Assembly: GCA_945903465.1 (NCBI GenBank)
Contig: CAMDOF010000040.1
Coordinates: 1-48,000 of the forward strand
DNA from: Opitutus sp. GAS368
GTDB taxonomy: Bacteria > Verrucomicrobiota > Verrucomicrobiia > Opitutales > Opitutaceae
Reading direction: 5' to 3'
Length of the DNA stretch: 48,000 nucleotides
The translations under genes and the position numbers were made by a program. Below are positions 1 through 9,029 of the stretch, in pieces (position 1 is the stretch's first letter; the number at the start of each line of letters is the position of its first letter). The notes beneath the pieces were generated by a model. That model worked only from the letters and a program-made list of their open reading frames with translations. It did not search any database and was not told the origin of the DNA.

Positions 1-425
1 TGCGCTTGATGAACATGCCCCGACGCTGGGGCCCGCGCCGCCGGGCGCAAGGCTATTTATCATGATTTAGTGACAACACATAACCGCTAAGTTTTCACTC
101 GTAATCATCTAATTTAATTATCCGAAACAGGGGAAGATCCGTCAGAGCAGAGCAAGGCGATGTGATCACGCCCGGGTACGATCGGCCGATGGCGGTGCTT
201 TTTATCGGCGCAGACGGGACGAGATCGAACTCTTGACTGGAAGCGGGCTAGATTCTAGCCGGAGTGGGAGGTCGAGGGCGGCACGGGAATGGGCCGGCGG
301 CGGGGTCGAGCACCCTGGTGGACCCGGGAAATCAAGGGCTCGAATATGAATGATGGGAGAATTTGAATTCAGCAAAAGTCGCATCGTTATGAAAAACACC
401 CTGGCGGCCAACTCCGACCGACAGC
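1..425. other. intergenic, no gene seen
   Basis: No convincing coding region lies in this stretch, which is downstream of the minus-strand cytochrome gene ending at 426. The first ~150 bases are AT-richer than the rest of the window. A 15-base near-palindrome (ggctaga-t-tctagcc, 246-260) is visible but has no U-tract and is not a clear terminator. Short open frames here have proline/arginine-rich translations typical of random high-GC sequence. Confidence 0.6.
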
Positions 426-2744
426 CTAGCGCTGGTTAAGAAGCGCGCGGGCCTCGGCGTGGGCTGGGTCGATTGAGAGCGCGCGTTGCGCGGCGGCGAT
501 GGCGGCGGTGCGTTCTTGGCGTTGCCAGTGGATCGTGGCGCGGGCGTAGGGGTAATCGGCGATCTGGGGAGCGGATTGTTCGGCGGCGAGGATCGCGGTG
601 ATCCCCTCTGCGGCGCGACCGGTCTGGGCGAAGAGGAGACCAAGATTGTAAGAGGCGCGGTCGTGGCGTGGGTTGCGGCGGAGGGTCTCGCGCAAGGCGA
701 ATTCAGCGTCGGCGAGTTTGCGGGCGCCGGCGAAGGCGAGAGCGGCGTTGAAGGAGGCGGTGGCGTCGCCTGGGCTGAGCTGGGCGGCGCGCCATAAGGT
801 GGCGGCGGCTTCAGCCGTTTTACCGACCTCATTGAGGACGACGCCGAGGGCGTCAAGAATGCCGGGAGAGTTGGGATCCCAAGCGACGGCCTGACGCAGG
901 TTATGTTCGGCCTCGGCGGTGCGTCCGCGGTTAAAGAGGTCTTGGCCGATGCGCATGCGACCAGCCGGCTGGTCGGCGCTGACGGCGAGGTAGGCGTCGA
1001 GTTCGATCCGCGCGGGTGACTTTTCGGGGAGTTCCGTGGAGAGGGGCCAAGCGGCATCGAGACGAACGAGGCGGGTGGCGTCGTTGAGAAGAGGGCGGAG
1101 GGCGGCGGCTTGATGAGGGGCGGAGCCGAGGACTTGCGCGCCCGCGGAACGGACGAGTGGATCGGGATCTTTGAGGGCTTCGCGAGCGACCGATAAGACG
1201 AGCGGTTCGGTGGAAGTGAATCCGCGGGTGAGTTGAATTAACGTGGCCCGCCAAGCCGGTACGTCTTCGCTGGCGATGAGGGCGAGGAGTTTACTGGCGG
1301 CGGCGGGGGCGTTGGCTTGCGCAGCGGCTACGGCGCGAGCGCGCTCGCGTTGGCGGGAGTTGAGCTTCGCGCCGTACCATTTATCCGCGTGCGTGATGGC
1401 CCAGTCGGTAGTTTGGTCGGTATGGCAACGGTTGCAGGCGTTGGGAATACCGAGTTCCTTGGTGAGAAGGGGATCGGGTTTGATGAAACCATGGTCGTGG
1501 CGAGGGTCCCGCTGCATATAAACCGTGGTGGGCATATGGCAGGAAACGCAGCGATTACCGGTGCTGTTACCGGAGTGATGAGAGTGGGCGAGGGGATCGA
1601 TGACGGGGGCGTTGAGGCGAGGGGAGGGTCCATGGCACTGCAGGCAAATGGCGTTATTTTCAACGGCTAGTTTGGTTTTTCCGCTGTGCGGATCGTGGCA
1701 ATCGAGACAGGTGACGCCGGCCTTGCCGCCCATGCGGCTGGTGAGAAAAGAGGTGTAGTTAAAATCTTCATCGCGCATCTGGCCGTCCGGATAAAAGACG
1801 GAGGCCTCGGTGGGCAGGGTGAGGCGATAGTGGTCCGCGTAAGGAGCCCCGGGGACGAGTCGACCGGTGAGTAATTCGTTACGGGCGTGGCAAGGCGCAC
1901 AGGTTTCTTGGGCGCGCTTGAGATCTGCGGCGGTGACGGGGGCCGGGGTGGTGGCGGGTTTTCGTTGGGGATCGACGTGACTGGCCGGCAGGTCGCCATG
2001 ACATTGGGCGCAGGCGATGCCGTGTTCGCGCCAGGTGGTCGTGTAGGTATCGGTTTCGGGCGCGTAGTTTTTTCGATAGTCGGTGAGATGGCAGTGGGCG
2101 CACATTGAGTTCCAATTCATTCCGCGGCCCCGCCAGTGGCCCCATTCGCCCGGCTGGCGGCGCTCGTCGCTGAAGACGTTAAAGAATTCGTTCTTAGATG
2201 GATCGAACGTGAGTTCGGCGGCCTGATAGCGACCGTTGGCAGCGGGAATGACGTATTGGCGGATAGGCTTATAGCCTAGAACGAATTCTGCGCGGTAGTG
2301 ATCGGCCGGCAGATTGGTCCGGGTTTCGGTGAAAGCGGGCCGGCCGTCTTGCCAGTCGAGCTGGTAATTGACGCCGTGGAGCGACAAAGCGCGCGGCGCG
2401 GAGAACGCGTCGGCATCTTTTTGCGCGTCAACCGCGCGATGCGCCAAGGCGTGGTCGGACGAGGCCCAGGCGGTATAAATTTCTTGGTGACACGCGCGGC
2501 ACTCGCCCGATTTGAAAGCCGTGGTGGCCGTGGCGGGCAGGTTGGCGCTGTTGTTAGAAGCGGTTGCGCCGGTGTGGGTAGACGCGTCATTTTTTCGGGC
2601 ACAGCTCGTGGCGAATAAGGCGAGCGTGAAAAAAATGAGGCGGCCGAGGGGGTGGCGGCAACCGCGCGGCCGCGGAGGCGCGGCAAGTGGCGCGAAGTGG
2701 GCGTGAGCGTGAGGGGCGGGTGCCTCGGGTAATTTTGCGCTCAT
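426..2744 (-). CDS. octaheme c-type cytochrome lipoprotein with HEAT-like and TPR repeats
   Basis: This 772-residue protein probably carries electrons on the periplasmic face of a membrane. Eight CXXCH haem-binding motifs are visible between about residues 82 and 445: CRACH, CAHCH, CAQCH, CAPCH, CLDCH, CLQCH, CVSCH and CNRCH. They are followed by a HEAT-like stretch (DPDPLVRSAGAQVLGSA) and several TPR-like helical pairs from about 595 to the end. The hydrophobic run ending AFATSC-like at Cys48 resembles a lipoprotein signal, preceded by an unusually long His/Pro-rich N-terminus. The start at 2744 was chosen because it forms an ATGA overlap with the stop of galM, implying translational coupling. 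The arrangement matches multihaem cytochromes of the doubled-CXXCH/cytochrome c554 type fused to TPRs. The redox partner and substrate cannot be read from sequence. The family call is firm, the function uncertain. Confidence 0.88.
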   Translation of the reverse strand: MSAKLPEAPAPHAHAHFAPLAAPPRPRGCRHPLGRLIFFTLALFATSCARKNDASTHTGATASNNSANLPATATTAFKSGECRACHQEIYTAWASSDHALAHRAVDAQKDADAFSAPRALSLHGVNYQLDWQDGRPAFTETRTNLPADHYRAEFVLGYKPIRQYVIPAANGRYQAAELTFDPSKNEFFNVFSDERRQPGEWGHWRGRGMNWNSMCAHCHLTDYRKNYAPETDTYTTTWREHGIACAQCHGDLPASHVDPQRKPATTPAPVTAADLKRAQETCAPCHARNELLTGRLVPGAPYADHYRLTLPTEASVFYPDGQMRDEDFNYTSFLTSRMGGKAGVTCLDCHDPHSGKTKLAVENNAICLQCHGPSPRLNAPVIDPLAHSHHSGNSTGNRCVSCHMPTTVYMQRDPRHDHGFIKPDPLLTKELGIPNACNRCHTDQTTDWAITHADKWYGAKLNSRQRERARAVAAAQANAPAAASKLLALIASEDVPAWRATLIQLTRGFTSTEPLVLSVAREALKDPDPLVRSAGAQVLGSAPHQAAALRPLLNDATRLVRLDAAWPLSTELPEKSPARIELDAYLAVSADQPAGRMRIGQDLFNRGRTAEAEHNLRQAVAWDPNSPGILDALGVVLNEVGKTAEAAATLWRAAQLSPGDATASFNAALAFAGARKLADAEFALRETLRRNPRHDRASYNLGLLFAQTGRAAEGITAILAAEQSAPQIADYPYARATIHWQRQERTAAIAAAQRALSIDPAHAEARALLNQR

Positions 2745-3796
2745 CGGCAGCTCAGCCGGAATTCGGTCGTGGAATCGAGGGTCGTGCCCGGCCGCAGGAT
2801 CACGGAGGGAAAAGCCGGCTGGTTGGGGGAATCGGGAAAATGCTGGGTCTCCAGGCAGAAGCCATGACGGTGGTGGTACCGATGGCCATTTTTGGCCGGA
2901 AAGGAACCGTCGAGAAAGTTCCCCGTGTAAAGCTGAACGCCCGGCTCGGTCGTGCGCATCTCGAGGACTCGCCCGGAACTGGGCTCATAGACGGTGGCCG
3001 CGACATGGCGACCATCGGGCTGGTCGATGACATAGTTATGGTCATAACCGCCGGCGACTTCGAGTTGTTCGTGAGGCGCGGCGATGCGGGTGCCGATGGG
3101 TTGAGGGGTGGTGAAATCGAGGGGCGTCTGCGCGACCGGGGCGAGGTGGCCGAGCGGAATTAGGCCGGCGCTGACGGGCGTATAGCGGGCAGCGTGCAGC
3201 GTGAGGACGTGGTTGCAGATATCGCCGGAACCCTCGCCGGCGAGATTGAAAAAAGTATGGTTGGTGAGATTGACTGGAGTAGGTTGATCGCTTGTCGCCA
3301 TATAGTGGATACGAAGGGTGTTGGCGGCAGTCAGGGTGTAGGTGACGGTGACGCTGAGGTTGCCGGGATAACCCTCCTCGCCATCAGCGCTGAGATAGCG
3401 ACAGATCAAGCTGGGGCCGGCGGGGGTCGCGTGGGCCGAGGTGAGCCAGAGCTTTTTATCAAAGCCAAGGTTGCCGCCATGAAGATGGCAGGGGAATCCT
3501 CCGGGGGCATTATTGATGGCTAATTGAAACGTGCGTCCGTCGAGTGTAAATTGTCCGCCGGCGATGCGGTTGCCGACGCGACCGACGATGCAGCCGAAGA
3601 AGGCGGACTGCGCAGCGTAGTCTTCGCAGCGATCGAAGCCGAGGACGACATCGGCGAGTTGGCCGTAGCGGTCGGGAGCGAGGAGGCGGACGAGGGTCCC
3701 CCCATAGTTGGAAATCTCGGCGCGCATTCCGGAGTTATTTTCGAGAGTGAAGAGGTGCGCGGGGCGACCGTCAGGAAGAGTTCCGAAAGGAGTCAT
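2741..3796 (-). CDS. galM: aldose 1-epimerase (galactose mutarotase)
   Basis: A 351-residue GalM-family protein that interconverts alpha and beta anomers of aldoses such as galactose or glucose. Family signatures run through the whole length: NYGGTLVRLLAPDR near the N-terminus, GRVGNRIAGGQF, the HLHGG motif with the first active-site His, NLTNHTFFNLAG with the second His, the GGYDHNYV segment, and FCLETQHFPDSPN containing the catalytic Glu. Length is normal for the family and no signal peptide is obvious, so it is probably cytoplasmic. Its stop codon overlaps the start of the multihaem cytochrome by four bases (ATGA, 2741-2744), so the two are very likely co-expressed. The reason for that pairing is not evident. 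Confidence 0.95.
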   Translation of the reverse strand: MTPFGTLPDGRPAHLFTLENNSGMRAEISNYGGTLVRLLAPDRYGQLADVVLGFDRCEDYAAQSAFFGCIVGRVGNRIAGGQFTLDGRTFQLAINNAPGGFPCHLHGGNLGFDKKLWLTSAHATPAGPSLICRYLSADGEEGYPGNLSVTVTYTLTAANTLRIHYMATSDQPTPVNLTNHTFFNLAGEGSGDICNHVLTLHAARYTPVSAGLIPLGHLAPVAQTPLDFTTPQPIGTRIAAPHEQLEVAGGYDHNYVIDQPDGRHVAATVYEPSSGRVLEMRTTEPGVQLYTGNFLDGSFPAKNGHRYHHRHGFCLETQHFPDSPNQPAFPSVILRPGTTLDSTTEFRLSCR

Positions 3797-4031
3797 CGTC
3801 AGAGGGAACTAAAAACGGCGTAGCGAAGTTCGGCGAGGAGAATTGCGGGCCAGTTTTAAAGTGGGCGAGTAGGTTTGCGCGGCGAGCCGGCGAGATTTGG
3901 GCGGCAGACTGAGATTACGGCTGGTGGTGGTAGGGCGTTGGTGTGCCTAGCGCTGCGGGCATTTCGGTAATCGAGGAATTGGCGTCGCCGAAGTTGAGAA
4001 GTTGGTCTAGGATGAAAAAAATTATCACGTT
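3797..4031. promoter_or_regulatory. divergent intergenic region, galM / flavin reductase
   Basis: These 235 bases separate the minus-strand galM start from the plus-strand flavin-reductase start, so promoters for both must lie here or nearby. A ttgaga at about 3985 is followed by an AT-rich run (gatgaaaaaaattatcacg) just before the ATG at 4032. The -10 hexamer cannot be assigned with confidence, and no Shine-Dalgarno sequence precedes either start. Confidence 0.3.
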
Positions 4032-4637
4032 ATGCTTCTGGATTTTTCATCACTTAAACCGCGCGAAGCCTATGGTTGGATGATTTCCACGATAGTACCC
4101 CGCCCGATCGCCTGGGTTTCGACGATTTCTCCGGATGGGCGGACTAACTTGGCGCCGTTTTCCTTTTTTCAAGGAGTGACCGCAAATCCGCCGACGTTGA
4201 TGTTTGTGCCGGTGAACACGAAAGCGGGTGAAAAGAAAGATACGGTGAGAAATATAGAACTCGTGCGGGAGTTTGTGGTTAATTTGGTTCCGTTTTCACT
4301 AGCTGAGGCGATGAACCGGAGTTCGGCGATGCTGCCCTATGGCGAGAGCGAGTTCGCGGCATTTGGGATTGCGCCGGTGCCGAGTCTGCGCGTGCGACCG
4401 CCGCGGGTGGCGGCGGCGCCGGTGGCATATGAATGCACGCTCGACCGCATCGTAGGAATCGGCGAGGGCCCAGCGGCCGCTAACGTGGTTTTTGGCCGTA
4501 TTCAGGTGGCGCACGTGGCGGAGTCGGTGCTCGGTGAGGACGGTCAGGTCGATCCGGGTAAACTTGATTTGATCGGGCGGATGGGTGGATCGAGTTATAC
4601 GCGGACGCGGGATCTTTTTGACATGGAGCGGCCTTAG
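4032..4637 (+). CDS. flavin reductase-like FMN-binding split-barrel protein
   Basis: A 201-residue protein of the flavin-reductase-like split-barrel family (PF01613 type), which binds FMN and usually acts as an NAD(P)H:flavin oxidoreductase or a related FMN enzyme. Visible signatures are the N-terminal WMISTIVPRPIAWVSTISP segment, TNLAPFSFFQGVTANPPTLMF, and the KDTVRNIELVREFVVNLV segment. The C-terminal half includes the substrate-side strand VAYECTLDRIVGIG and ends in GGSSYTRTRDLF, a common ending in this subfamily. No signal peptide is seen. It is a single gene reading away from galM, with a 0.7 kb empty region behind it. The exact substrate is not determinable. Confidence 0.9.
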   Translation: MLLDFSSLKPREAYGWMISTIVPRPIAWVSTISPDGRTNLAPFSFFQGVTANPPTLMFVPVNTKAGEKKDTVRNIELVREFVVNLVPFSLAEAMNRSSAMLPYGESEFAAFGIAPVPSLRVRPPRVAAAPVAYECTLDRIVGIGEGPAAANVVFGRIQVAHVAESVLGEDGQVDPGKLDLIGRMGGSSYTRTRDLFDMERP

Positions 4638-5361
4638 GCGCGATTTTTCATACTCGGGTCGTTTGATCGACTTTTTCCCAAGCGAAACCCGAAAAAAGCG
4701 GGCCGCGGGCCGTTTTTAGTCGTAGCGGCCGGTTGGCAGCGCGGCCAGGGCCCAAACCGCGGTTTTTGGCGGTAGGTGCCGATGCGCCGCGGGCCGGCGC
4801 GAGCGGCGCGCGGGTTTTGAGATCAGGAAGCGTCGCGGCTATCCGCCGGCTGGCGCGAGCCGAATCAGCCGGGCATGGCCCAAGCGAAATAGATCCGGTC
4901 GCGGTTATGTACTGATAAATTGGATACGCACTCCCGTCCGCAGACCGTCGCCCGCGCCGCACTCTCAAGGGTTTCCACCGGAGGCTCCCCGCCGTCGCCC
5001 GTCCACGCCGTCGCCCGCGGCAGATCCGCCCCATGACAGCCCTGAGGCACGCGGCACGTCGGGCGGCTTGGCTTGTCTGTGCGTGGTTATCCGGCGTGGG
5101 GCCGGCGGGCCAGCGGCGGGGACGGTTTTTTATGAGTGTGGGCGATAGGGGACATGTCGGGCATGCCAACGGAAGAGGAGCCTTCCTGGGAGCGTGGCCG
5201 CTTTGTGAAAGCCGTTGAATTTCCCCTCCGTCGGCGGTCTCACCTGCAGGGGGCGCCGGTTTAAAAAAACTATTTCAGGCTCAAGGGATCGCCAGGCTTG
5301 GTGGGAGGCGCGTTTTTAGCATTCATTTCGCTTGCCTCGTCCGCCTTGACGGGAGGAATCC
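4638..5361. other. intergenic, no gene recognised
   Basis: This 724-base stretch has no protein I can recognise on either strand. Open frames on both strands give Arg/Ala/Pro-rich translations typical of non-coding high-GC DNA. It contains GC-rich short inverted segments around 4690-4815 and the word 'gtcgcccg' three times between 4940 and 5020, which is not organised as a proper repeat array. An AT-rich patch at 5260-5340 may carry the promoter of the thioredoxin-like gene. Confidence 0.55.
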
Positions 5362-6042
5362 TTGCGGTGCTCGCGGCGGTGCGAAATCTTATTTTTTATG
5401 ACGACACGCGTTAATACTCGTTGGGTAGCGTTCATTTTGGTCGGTCTCAGCCTAGCTGGCGTGGTGGATGGCGCAGTGGCGCCCGGCCAGCCGGCGCCGG
5501 ATTTTACGTTCACGGATCTGGCGGGAAAAACGCAGAAGGTTTCTGATTTTCGAGGGAAAGTGGTCGTGTTGGAATGGCTCAATCCGGCGTGCCCGTTTGT
5601 GGTTCGGCATTATCGGAGCGGAAACCTGCCGGGTACCCAAGCGATGGCGGCGGCCGACGGGGTGATTTGGCTGCAGATTAATTCTACGGCGATGGGTGAC
5701 CTCGACCCGATCAAATCGCGGGAGTGGCAGAAAAAACAAGGCGTGATCGCGACGGCCTACATTCGGGATCAGAGTGGGCAAGTCGGGCGGCTCTACGCGG
5801 CGGAGACGACTCCGCACGTCTACGTGATCGCGCGCGACGGGACGCTCGCTTACCAAGGAGCGATTGATGATCAGCCGCAGGCTACGCTGGCGAATACTTT
5901 GGACGCGCACAATTACGTGAAAGCGGCGCTCGTCGCGTTGCGGGGCGGCCAAGCGGTGCCGATGGCCCAGACCAAGGCTTATGGCTGCGGCGTGAAATAC
6001 GGGAGCCCCGAGGGCAACGCGGACGCGAGCCCACGGCGCTAG
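5362..6042 (+). CDS. exported thioredoxin-like / peroxiredoxin-like protein
   Basis: A thioredoxin-fold protein resembling the PRX-like-1 group of AhpC/TSA-type proteins. After a hydrophobic signal segment (WVAFILVGLSLAGVVDG) comes the typical GQPAPDFTFTDLAGK strand, then EWLNPACPFVVRHY with a single redox Cys in an N-x-x-C-P-F-V context rather than CXXC. TTPHVYVIARDGTLAYQGAIDD follows, and a second Cys sits in the YGCGVKY tail. The role is probably periplasmic thiol redox chemistry. The start is ambiguous. TTG at 5362 has a good GGAGG five bases upstream (5352-5356), while the in-frame ATG at 5398 has no Shine-Dalgarno but gives a cleaner signal peptide. It converges on the YhaM-like gene with a 49-base gap. 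Confidence 0.85.
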   Translation: MRCSRRCEILFFMTTRVNTRWVAFILVGLSLAGVVDGAVAPGQPAPDFTFTDLAGKTQKVSDFRGKVVVLEWLNPACPFVVRHYRSGNLPGTQAMAAADGVIWLQINSTAMGDLDPIKSREWQKKQGVIATAYIRDQSGQVGRLYAAETTPHVYVIARDGTLAYQGAIDDQPQATLANTLDAHNYVKAALVALRGGQAVPMAQTKAYGCGVKYGSPEGNADASPRR

Positions 6043-6091
6043 GGTGCGGGTGGTGGGTCGGCCGGTCGGGTCGCGAGGCGCGCGGTGCGCC

Positions 6092-7171
6092 TTAATTCAT
6101 GACGCTGGCCGGGGCGACGGCGGTGGCGGCGGAGGCCGTGACGGTTGGCGCGAGTGGCGCGGCAATGGTGGAAACTGGGGCGGAAGGGACAGGCCGGGTG
6201 AGGAGCTGGGTGCTGAGTCCCGGCAGCCGCTCGGAGAACTCGTTACAGCCATCGGCTTGGCGCAGGGCGCGTTGGACCATGCCCATGCGGGCGTCGAGGT
6301 TATCGATCATGGAAACAAACACCGCCTCCGGCGTGGCCGCGTAAATCGCCGCGCCCCATTCCGGTTCTCCTTGGTGCGAGAGAATAATATGTTCGAGACG
6401 TTCCAAGAGCTCGGGGTCGAGCTTCGCTTTCATGCCGTGTTTACGCGTCAGTTGATAGCCGAGGACGACATGACCTTGCAGGATCCCGCGGCGGCTACGT
6501 TTCGTCGCGAGCGTGCCTTCGTACTCAATCGCTTTGCCGGTGTCGTGCAGGAGAATACCGGCGAGGGCGAGATCGGCGTGGACCTCGGGGTAGAGGGGGA
6601 GAAGGGCGCGGCAGGCCCGCGCCATGTGCAGGGTATGTTCCAGCAGACCATGGCGGTAAGCGTGGTGCATGGCAACTGCGGCTGGGCACCAGCGGAAGAC
6701 GGTACCGATTTCCGCGAACACTGCATGCACCGTAGCGCGCAAGTCGGAGTGAGCGATCGCGTCAATGCAAACATTGAACTCGGTCCAGAGGAGATCCGCG
6801 TTTTCGGGCGCGACCTCGACGAGATTTTCAAGCAAGCCCGGCGCGCCTAACTCGTCTTCGCCGAGGGCGAGGGCCCGACTGAGCTTCGGGGAGAAACGGC
6901 CTTGATAAAAGTCGACTTTGCCTTCGATCCGCACGACCGCGCCCTCACCGGCAGTTTTGAAAATATCAAATACGGCGCTGTCGCCAAAGAGGGTGCAATT
7001 AAATGAGCCGTGACGATCGCCGAGTTCTAAACTGAAGAACGTGTTGCCGTTCGCGGCCGTCTTGGCGACGAGTTTTTTGACAACGAGAAGGCTGGCAAAA
7101 GGGCGGCCGTTGGCTTCGGTGCCGAGACCCTTGAGATCGCGGACCGTGGAAAGCATGGGTGAGTCAGGCAT
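6092..7171 (-). CDS. YhaM-like 3'-5' exoribonuclease (OB-fold + HD domain)
   Basis: A 359-residue protein with an N-terminal OB-fold nucleic-acid-binding domain (TAANGNTFFSLELGDRHGSF, VVRIEGKVDFYQGRF) and a central HD metal-dependent phosphohydrolase domain (HHAYRHGLLEHTLHMA, then LLHDTGK with the HD pair, and ILSHQGEPEWGA). This architecture is that of YhaM/CbfI 3'-5' exonucleases, which degrade RNA or single-stranded DNA in the cytoplasm. The C-terminal ~40 residues are Ala/Pro/Val-rich and look disordered. ATG 7171 overlaps the upstream stop by 8 bases; Met6 at 7156 is an alternative start. It is the last gene of a three-gene operon with the cysteine hydrolase and the metallophosphoesterase. 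Confidence 0.88.
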   Translation of the reverse strand: MPDSPMLSTVRDLKGLGTEANGRPFASLLVVKKLVAKTAANGNTFFSLELGDRHGSFNCTLFGDSAVFDIFKTAGEGAVVRIEGKVDFYQGRFSPKLSRALALGEDELGAPGLLENLVEVAPENADLLWTEFNVCIDAIAHSDLRATVHAVFAEIGTVFRWCPAAVAMHHAYRHGLLEHTLHMARACRALLPLYPEVHADLALAGILLHDTGKAIEYEGTLATKRSRRGILQGHVVLGYQLTRKHGMKAKLDPELLERLEHIILSHQGEPEWGAAIYAATPEAVFVSMIDNLDARMGMVQRALRQADGCNEFSERLPGLSTQLLTRPVPSAPVSTIAAPLAPTVTASAATAVAPASVMN

Positions 7172-7724
7172 GGGATTTTACGAGTGACGTGAAGGTTTTA
7201 AAGAACGGGTGTTGGACGTCTTGGAGGAGGGCGTAGAAGACCGTCTCGGTCGGCAGAATGTGGGCGCCGGCATGGCGCAGGGTGTCGAGGCAAGCGGCCG
7301 CATCGGCGGACCGGCGCGCGCCGATGGCGTCGCTGAGCACGGTGACGCGACCGCCTTCGGCAAGAGCCGCCACGGCGGTCTGGTAAATGCACACGGGGGT
7401 CTCGAGGCCGCACAGCAGCAGATGCTCGGCGGCGGGGGGGCGGCGCAGTGCTTCCTGCAGAGAGTTTTCGCCCAGGGCGGAGAAGGTTTGCTTGGGAACG
7501 ACCGGCGCATCTGGCGCGAGCGAGCGCAGTTCCGAGGCGGTGCCGCCCAGTTTATTTGGCACCTGCTCGGTGAAGATGATGGGAAGACCCAGCCCATTGG
7601 CTGCGGCGAGAGCTAGCGCGCACCGCTTTTGGATTTCCCCGCCGTCCGCGATCGCGCGCACAAAAACCGGCTGCATATCGATACAGAGCAAAAGAATCCC
7701 GCTGAGACTCGGGTAGACCGTCAT
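7164..7724 (-). CDS. isochorismatase-family cysteine hydrolase
   Basis: A 186-residue isochorismatase-like hydrolase. The family's catalytic triad can be read directly: Asp16 in LLLCIDMQ, Lys78 in PVVPKQTFSA and Cys112 in GLETPVCIYQTA. The VCIYQTA segment after the nucleophile and the C-terminal SDAIGARRSADAAA helix are typical of the YcaC/nicotinamidase-related group. Such enzymes hydrolyse amide or ester bonds of small molecules, and the substrate here is unknown. A longer reading frame upstream exists, but its translation is Arg-rich noise. ATG 7724 was chosen because it gives the family N-terminus and an ATGA overlap with the preceding phosphoesterase stop. Confidence 0.9.
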   Translation of the reverse strand: MTVYPSLSGILLLCIDMQPVFVRAIADGGEIQKRCALALAAANGLGLPIIFTEQVPNKLGGTASELRSLAPDAPVVPKQTFSALGENSLQEALRRPPAAEHLLLCGLETPVCIYQTAVAALAEGGRVTVLSDAIGARRSADAAACLDTLRHAGAHILPTETVFYALLQDVQHPFFKTFTSLVKSHA

Positions 7725-8380
7725 GACCAATAGCTTTGGCGAGCGCGCACTTGGATGAAACCTTTTTCCGGGAGAATATAAGCGGTGAGGGCGCCGCCGA
7801 AAACACAAGCGGTGTCGATACCCACGGCCCAAGGACTGGAGTAGACCTCGGGTCGGGGCGTGTGACCGTACACCACAAAAGGCGGGCCGCGCCAAAGATC
7901 GGCCCACGCGGGGGACGCAGGTGCATCGGCCCGTTTCGCGGCGTGGCCGGATCGATCGACCACTTGGATTTTTGTGACAATCTCCGCCGTTTGTTCGGCC
8001 CAAGGAATTTCCGGCAAAAAACCACCGTGCACAAAAACGGCACCGAACTCGGGCGCGGAGAAAGTGAGTGGCATCTGTTCAAGATACCGCCAGTCCTCCG
8101 GCCGAAGCCGGGCGACGGTTTCAAGGTCACCTTTTTTCAGAAATTTTCTTTGGCCGGTATGGCGATATTTGAGAAGGCGAAATTCGTGGTTGCCGAGCAA
8201 GGCGACCGCGGCGTGCTCCCGCGCCAGCTCGATGACGCGATTGCTGTCTGGTCCACGATTGACCAGATCGCCAAGCAACACGACGCGATCATGGGGCGTG
8301 AGCTCGAGTCGTCTGAGGAGTTCGGCGAATTCGAGATGGCATCCGTGAATATCGCCGATGGTGATGAGTCTGCCCTTCAT
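7721..8380 (-). CDS. metallophosphoesterase (PrpA/ApaH-like protein phosphatase family)
   Basis: A 219-residue calcineurin-like phosphoesterase. All the metal-binding blocks of the PPP/ApaH-type family are present in order: GDIHG (Asp10, His12), GDLVNRGPDS, GNHE, then FVHGGFLPE and VYGHTPRPEVY with the late His ligands. Members dephosphorylate phosphoproteins or cleave diadenosine polyphosphates, and the sequence does not decide between these. It is the first gene of the operon. Its start (8380) faces the divergent unknown gene at 8433 with only ~50 bases between, so both promoters must be very compact. Its stop overlaps the next gene by four bases. Confidence 0.92.
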   Translation of the reverse strand: MKGRLITIGDIHGCHLEFAELLRRLELTPHDRVVLLGDLVNRGPDSNRVIELAREHAAVALLGNHEFRLLKYRHTGQRKFLKKGDLETVARLRPEDWRYLEQMPLTFSAPEFGAVFVHGGFLPEIPWAEQTAEIVTKIQVVDRSGHAAKRADAPASPAWADLWRGPPFVVYGHTPRPEVYSSPWAVGIDTACVFGGALTAYILPEKGFIQVRARQSYWS

Positions 8381-8432
8381 GCGGAGGGAAAGTGCTAGCG
8401 TCCGCGCAGCGTGGAGGTAAACAAGAAAGCCT

Positions 8433-9029
8433 ATGGAAATGCATCTGCAGCCTCTCGCTTCGACGTGCCTCGTCTCGGGTGAATCATTTGTCGACGGTGC
8501 GCGGGTGGCGAGTTACTTGGCGCGGGTGGGCGCGGCGCTCGAGATCGTGCGTTACGATGTGCTCGAAGCTCACGCCGCCGAGTTCTCGCCTCAGGGCACC
8601 GTGGCCTGCCGTTGGGTGCATGCCTTCAAGCGGCGTCGCAATGGAGAAAATCCGGACCGCGCGTTGAAATTAACGGCGGAAAATCTTTTCGTCGCGCTCG
8701 CCGATCCGTCAACGGAGCCGACCGATGAAAATACCCGCCTGATCCAATTCTTGGCTCTGCTGTTGGAGCGCAAGCGCGTTTTGAAGCCGCGCGGGCGGAG
8801 TGCCGATGCGCAGCGCCAGTGCTATGAACACGCGAGATCTAAAGTTATCTTTGAGGTCCCGGTGGGCGAGTTGACGCCGGAGTTTTTTCTCGCCGTCCAA
8901 GAGCAACTGAGCGTGCTCGTCGGTCCTCCTAAATTGAAAAAGTCAGTGAGCGAAACTCCGGCGGCGACATCGGAGGAAGCGGTCGCGTCACCTGGGTTGG
9001 CACCGGAGGCGTGCGCACCCGCGTCTTAA
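8433..9029 (+). CDS. conserved-looking protein of unknown function
   Basis: A 198-residue protein I do not recognise. The body has normal composition (for example VRYDVLEAHAAEFSPQGTVACRWVHAFKRR and LIQFLALLLERKRVLKPRG), with alternating charged and hydrophobic segments suggesting a mostly alpha-helical soluble protein. The C-terminal ~35 residues are Ala/Ser/Pro/Glu-rich and probably disordered. No signal peptide or membrane segment is seen. ATG 8433 follows an aagaaag sequence that may serve as a weak ribosome-binding site; Met3 at 8439 is an alternative start. It is divergent from the phosphoesterase operon and convergent with hisF. Coding status is supported by length and composition only. 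Confidence 0.7.
   Translation: MEMHLQPLASTCLVSGESFVDGARVASYLARVGAALEIVRYDVLEAHAAEFSPQGTVACRWVHAFKRRRNGENPDRALKLTAENLFVALADPSTEPTDENTRLIQFLALLLERKRVLKPRGRSADAQRQCYEHARSKVIFEVPVGELTPEFFLAVQEQLSVLVGPPKLKKSVSETPAATSEEAVASPGLAPEACAPAS

Noticed and set aside
199..262. tRNA-like sequence (agttcgatctc near a ggctaga/tctagcc hairpin on the minus strand)
   Set aside because: The putative T-arm does not pair over five bases and no acceptor stem closes. It is not a tRNA.
4648..5169. 173-codon minus-strand frame in the gap after the flavin reductase
   Set aside because: Arg/Pro/Ala-rich composition without secondary-structure pattern, domain or start signal. Considered non-coding.
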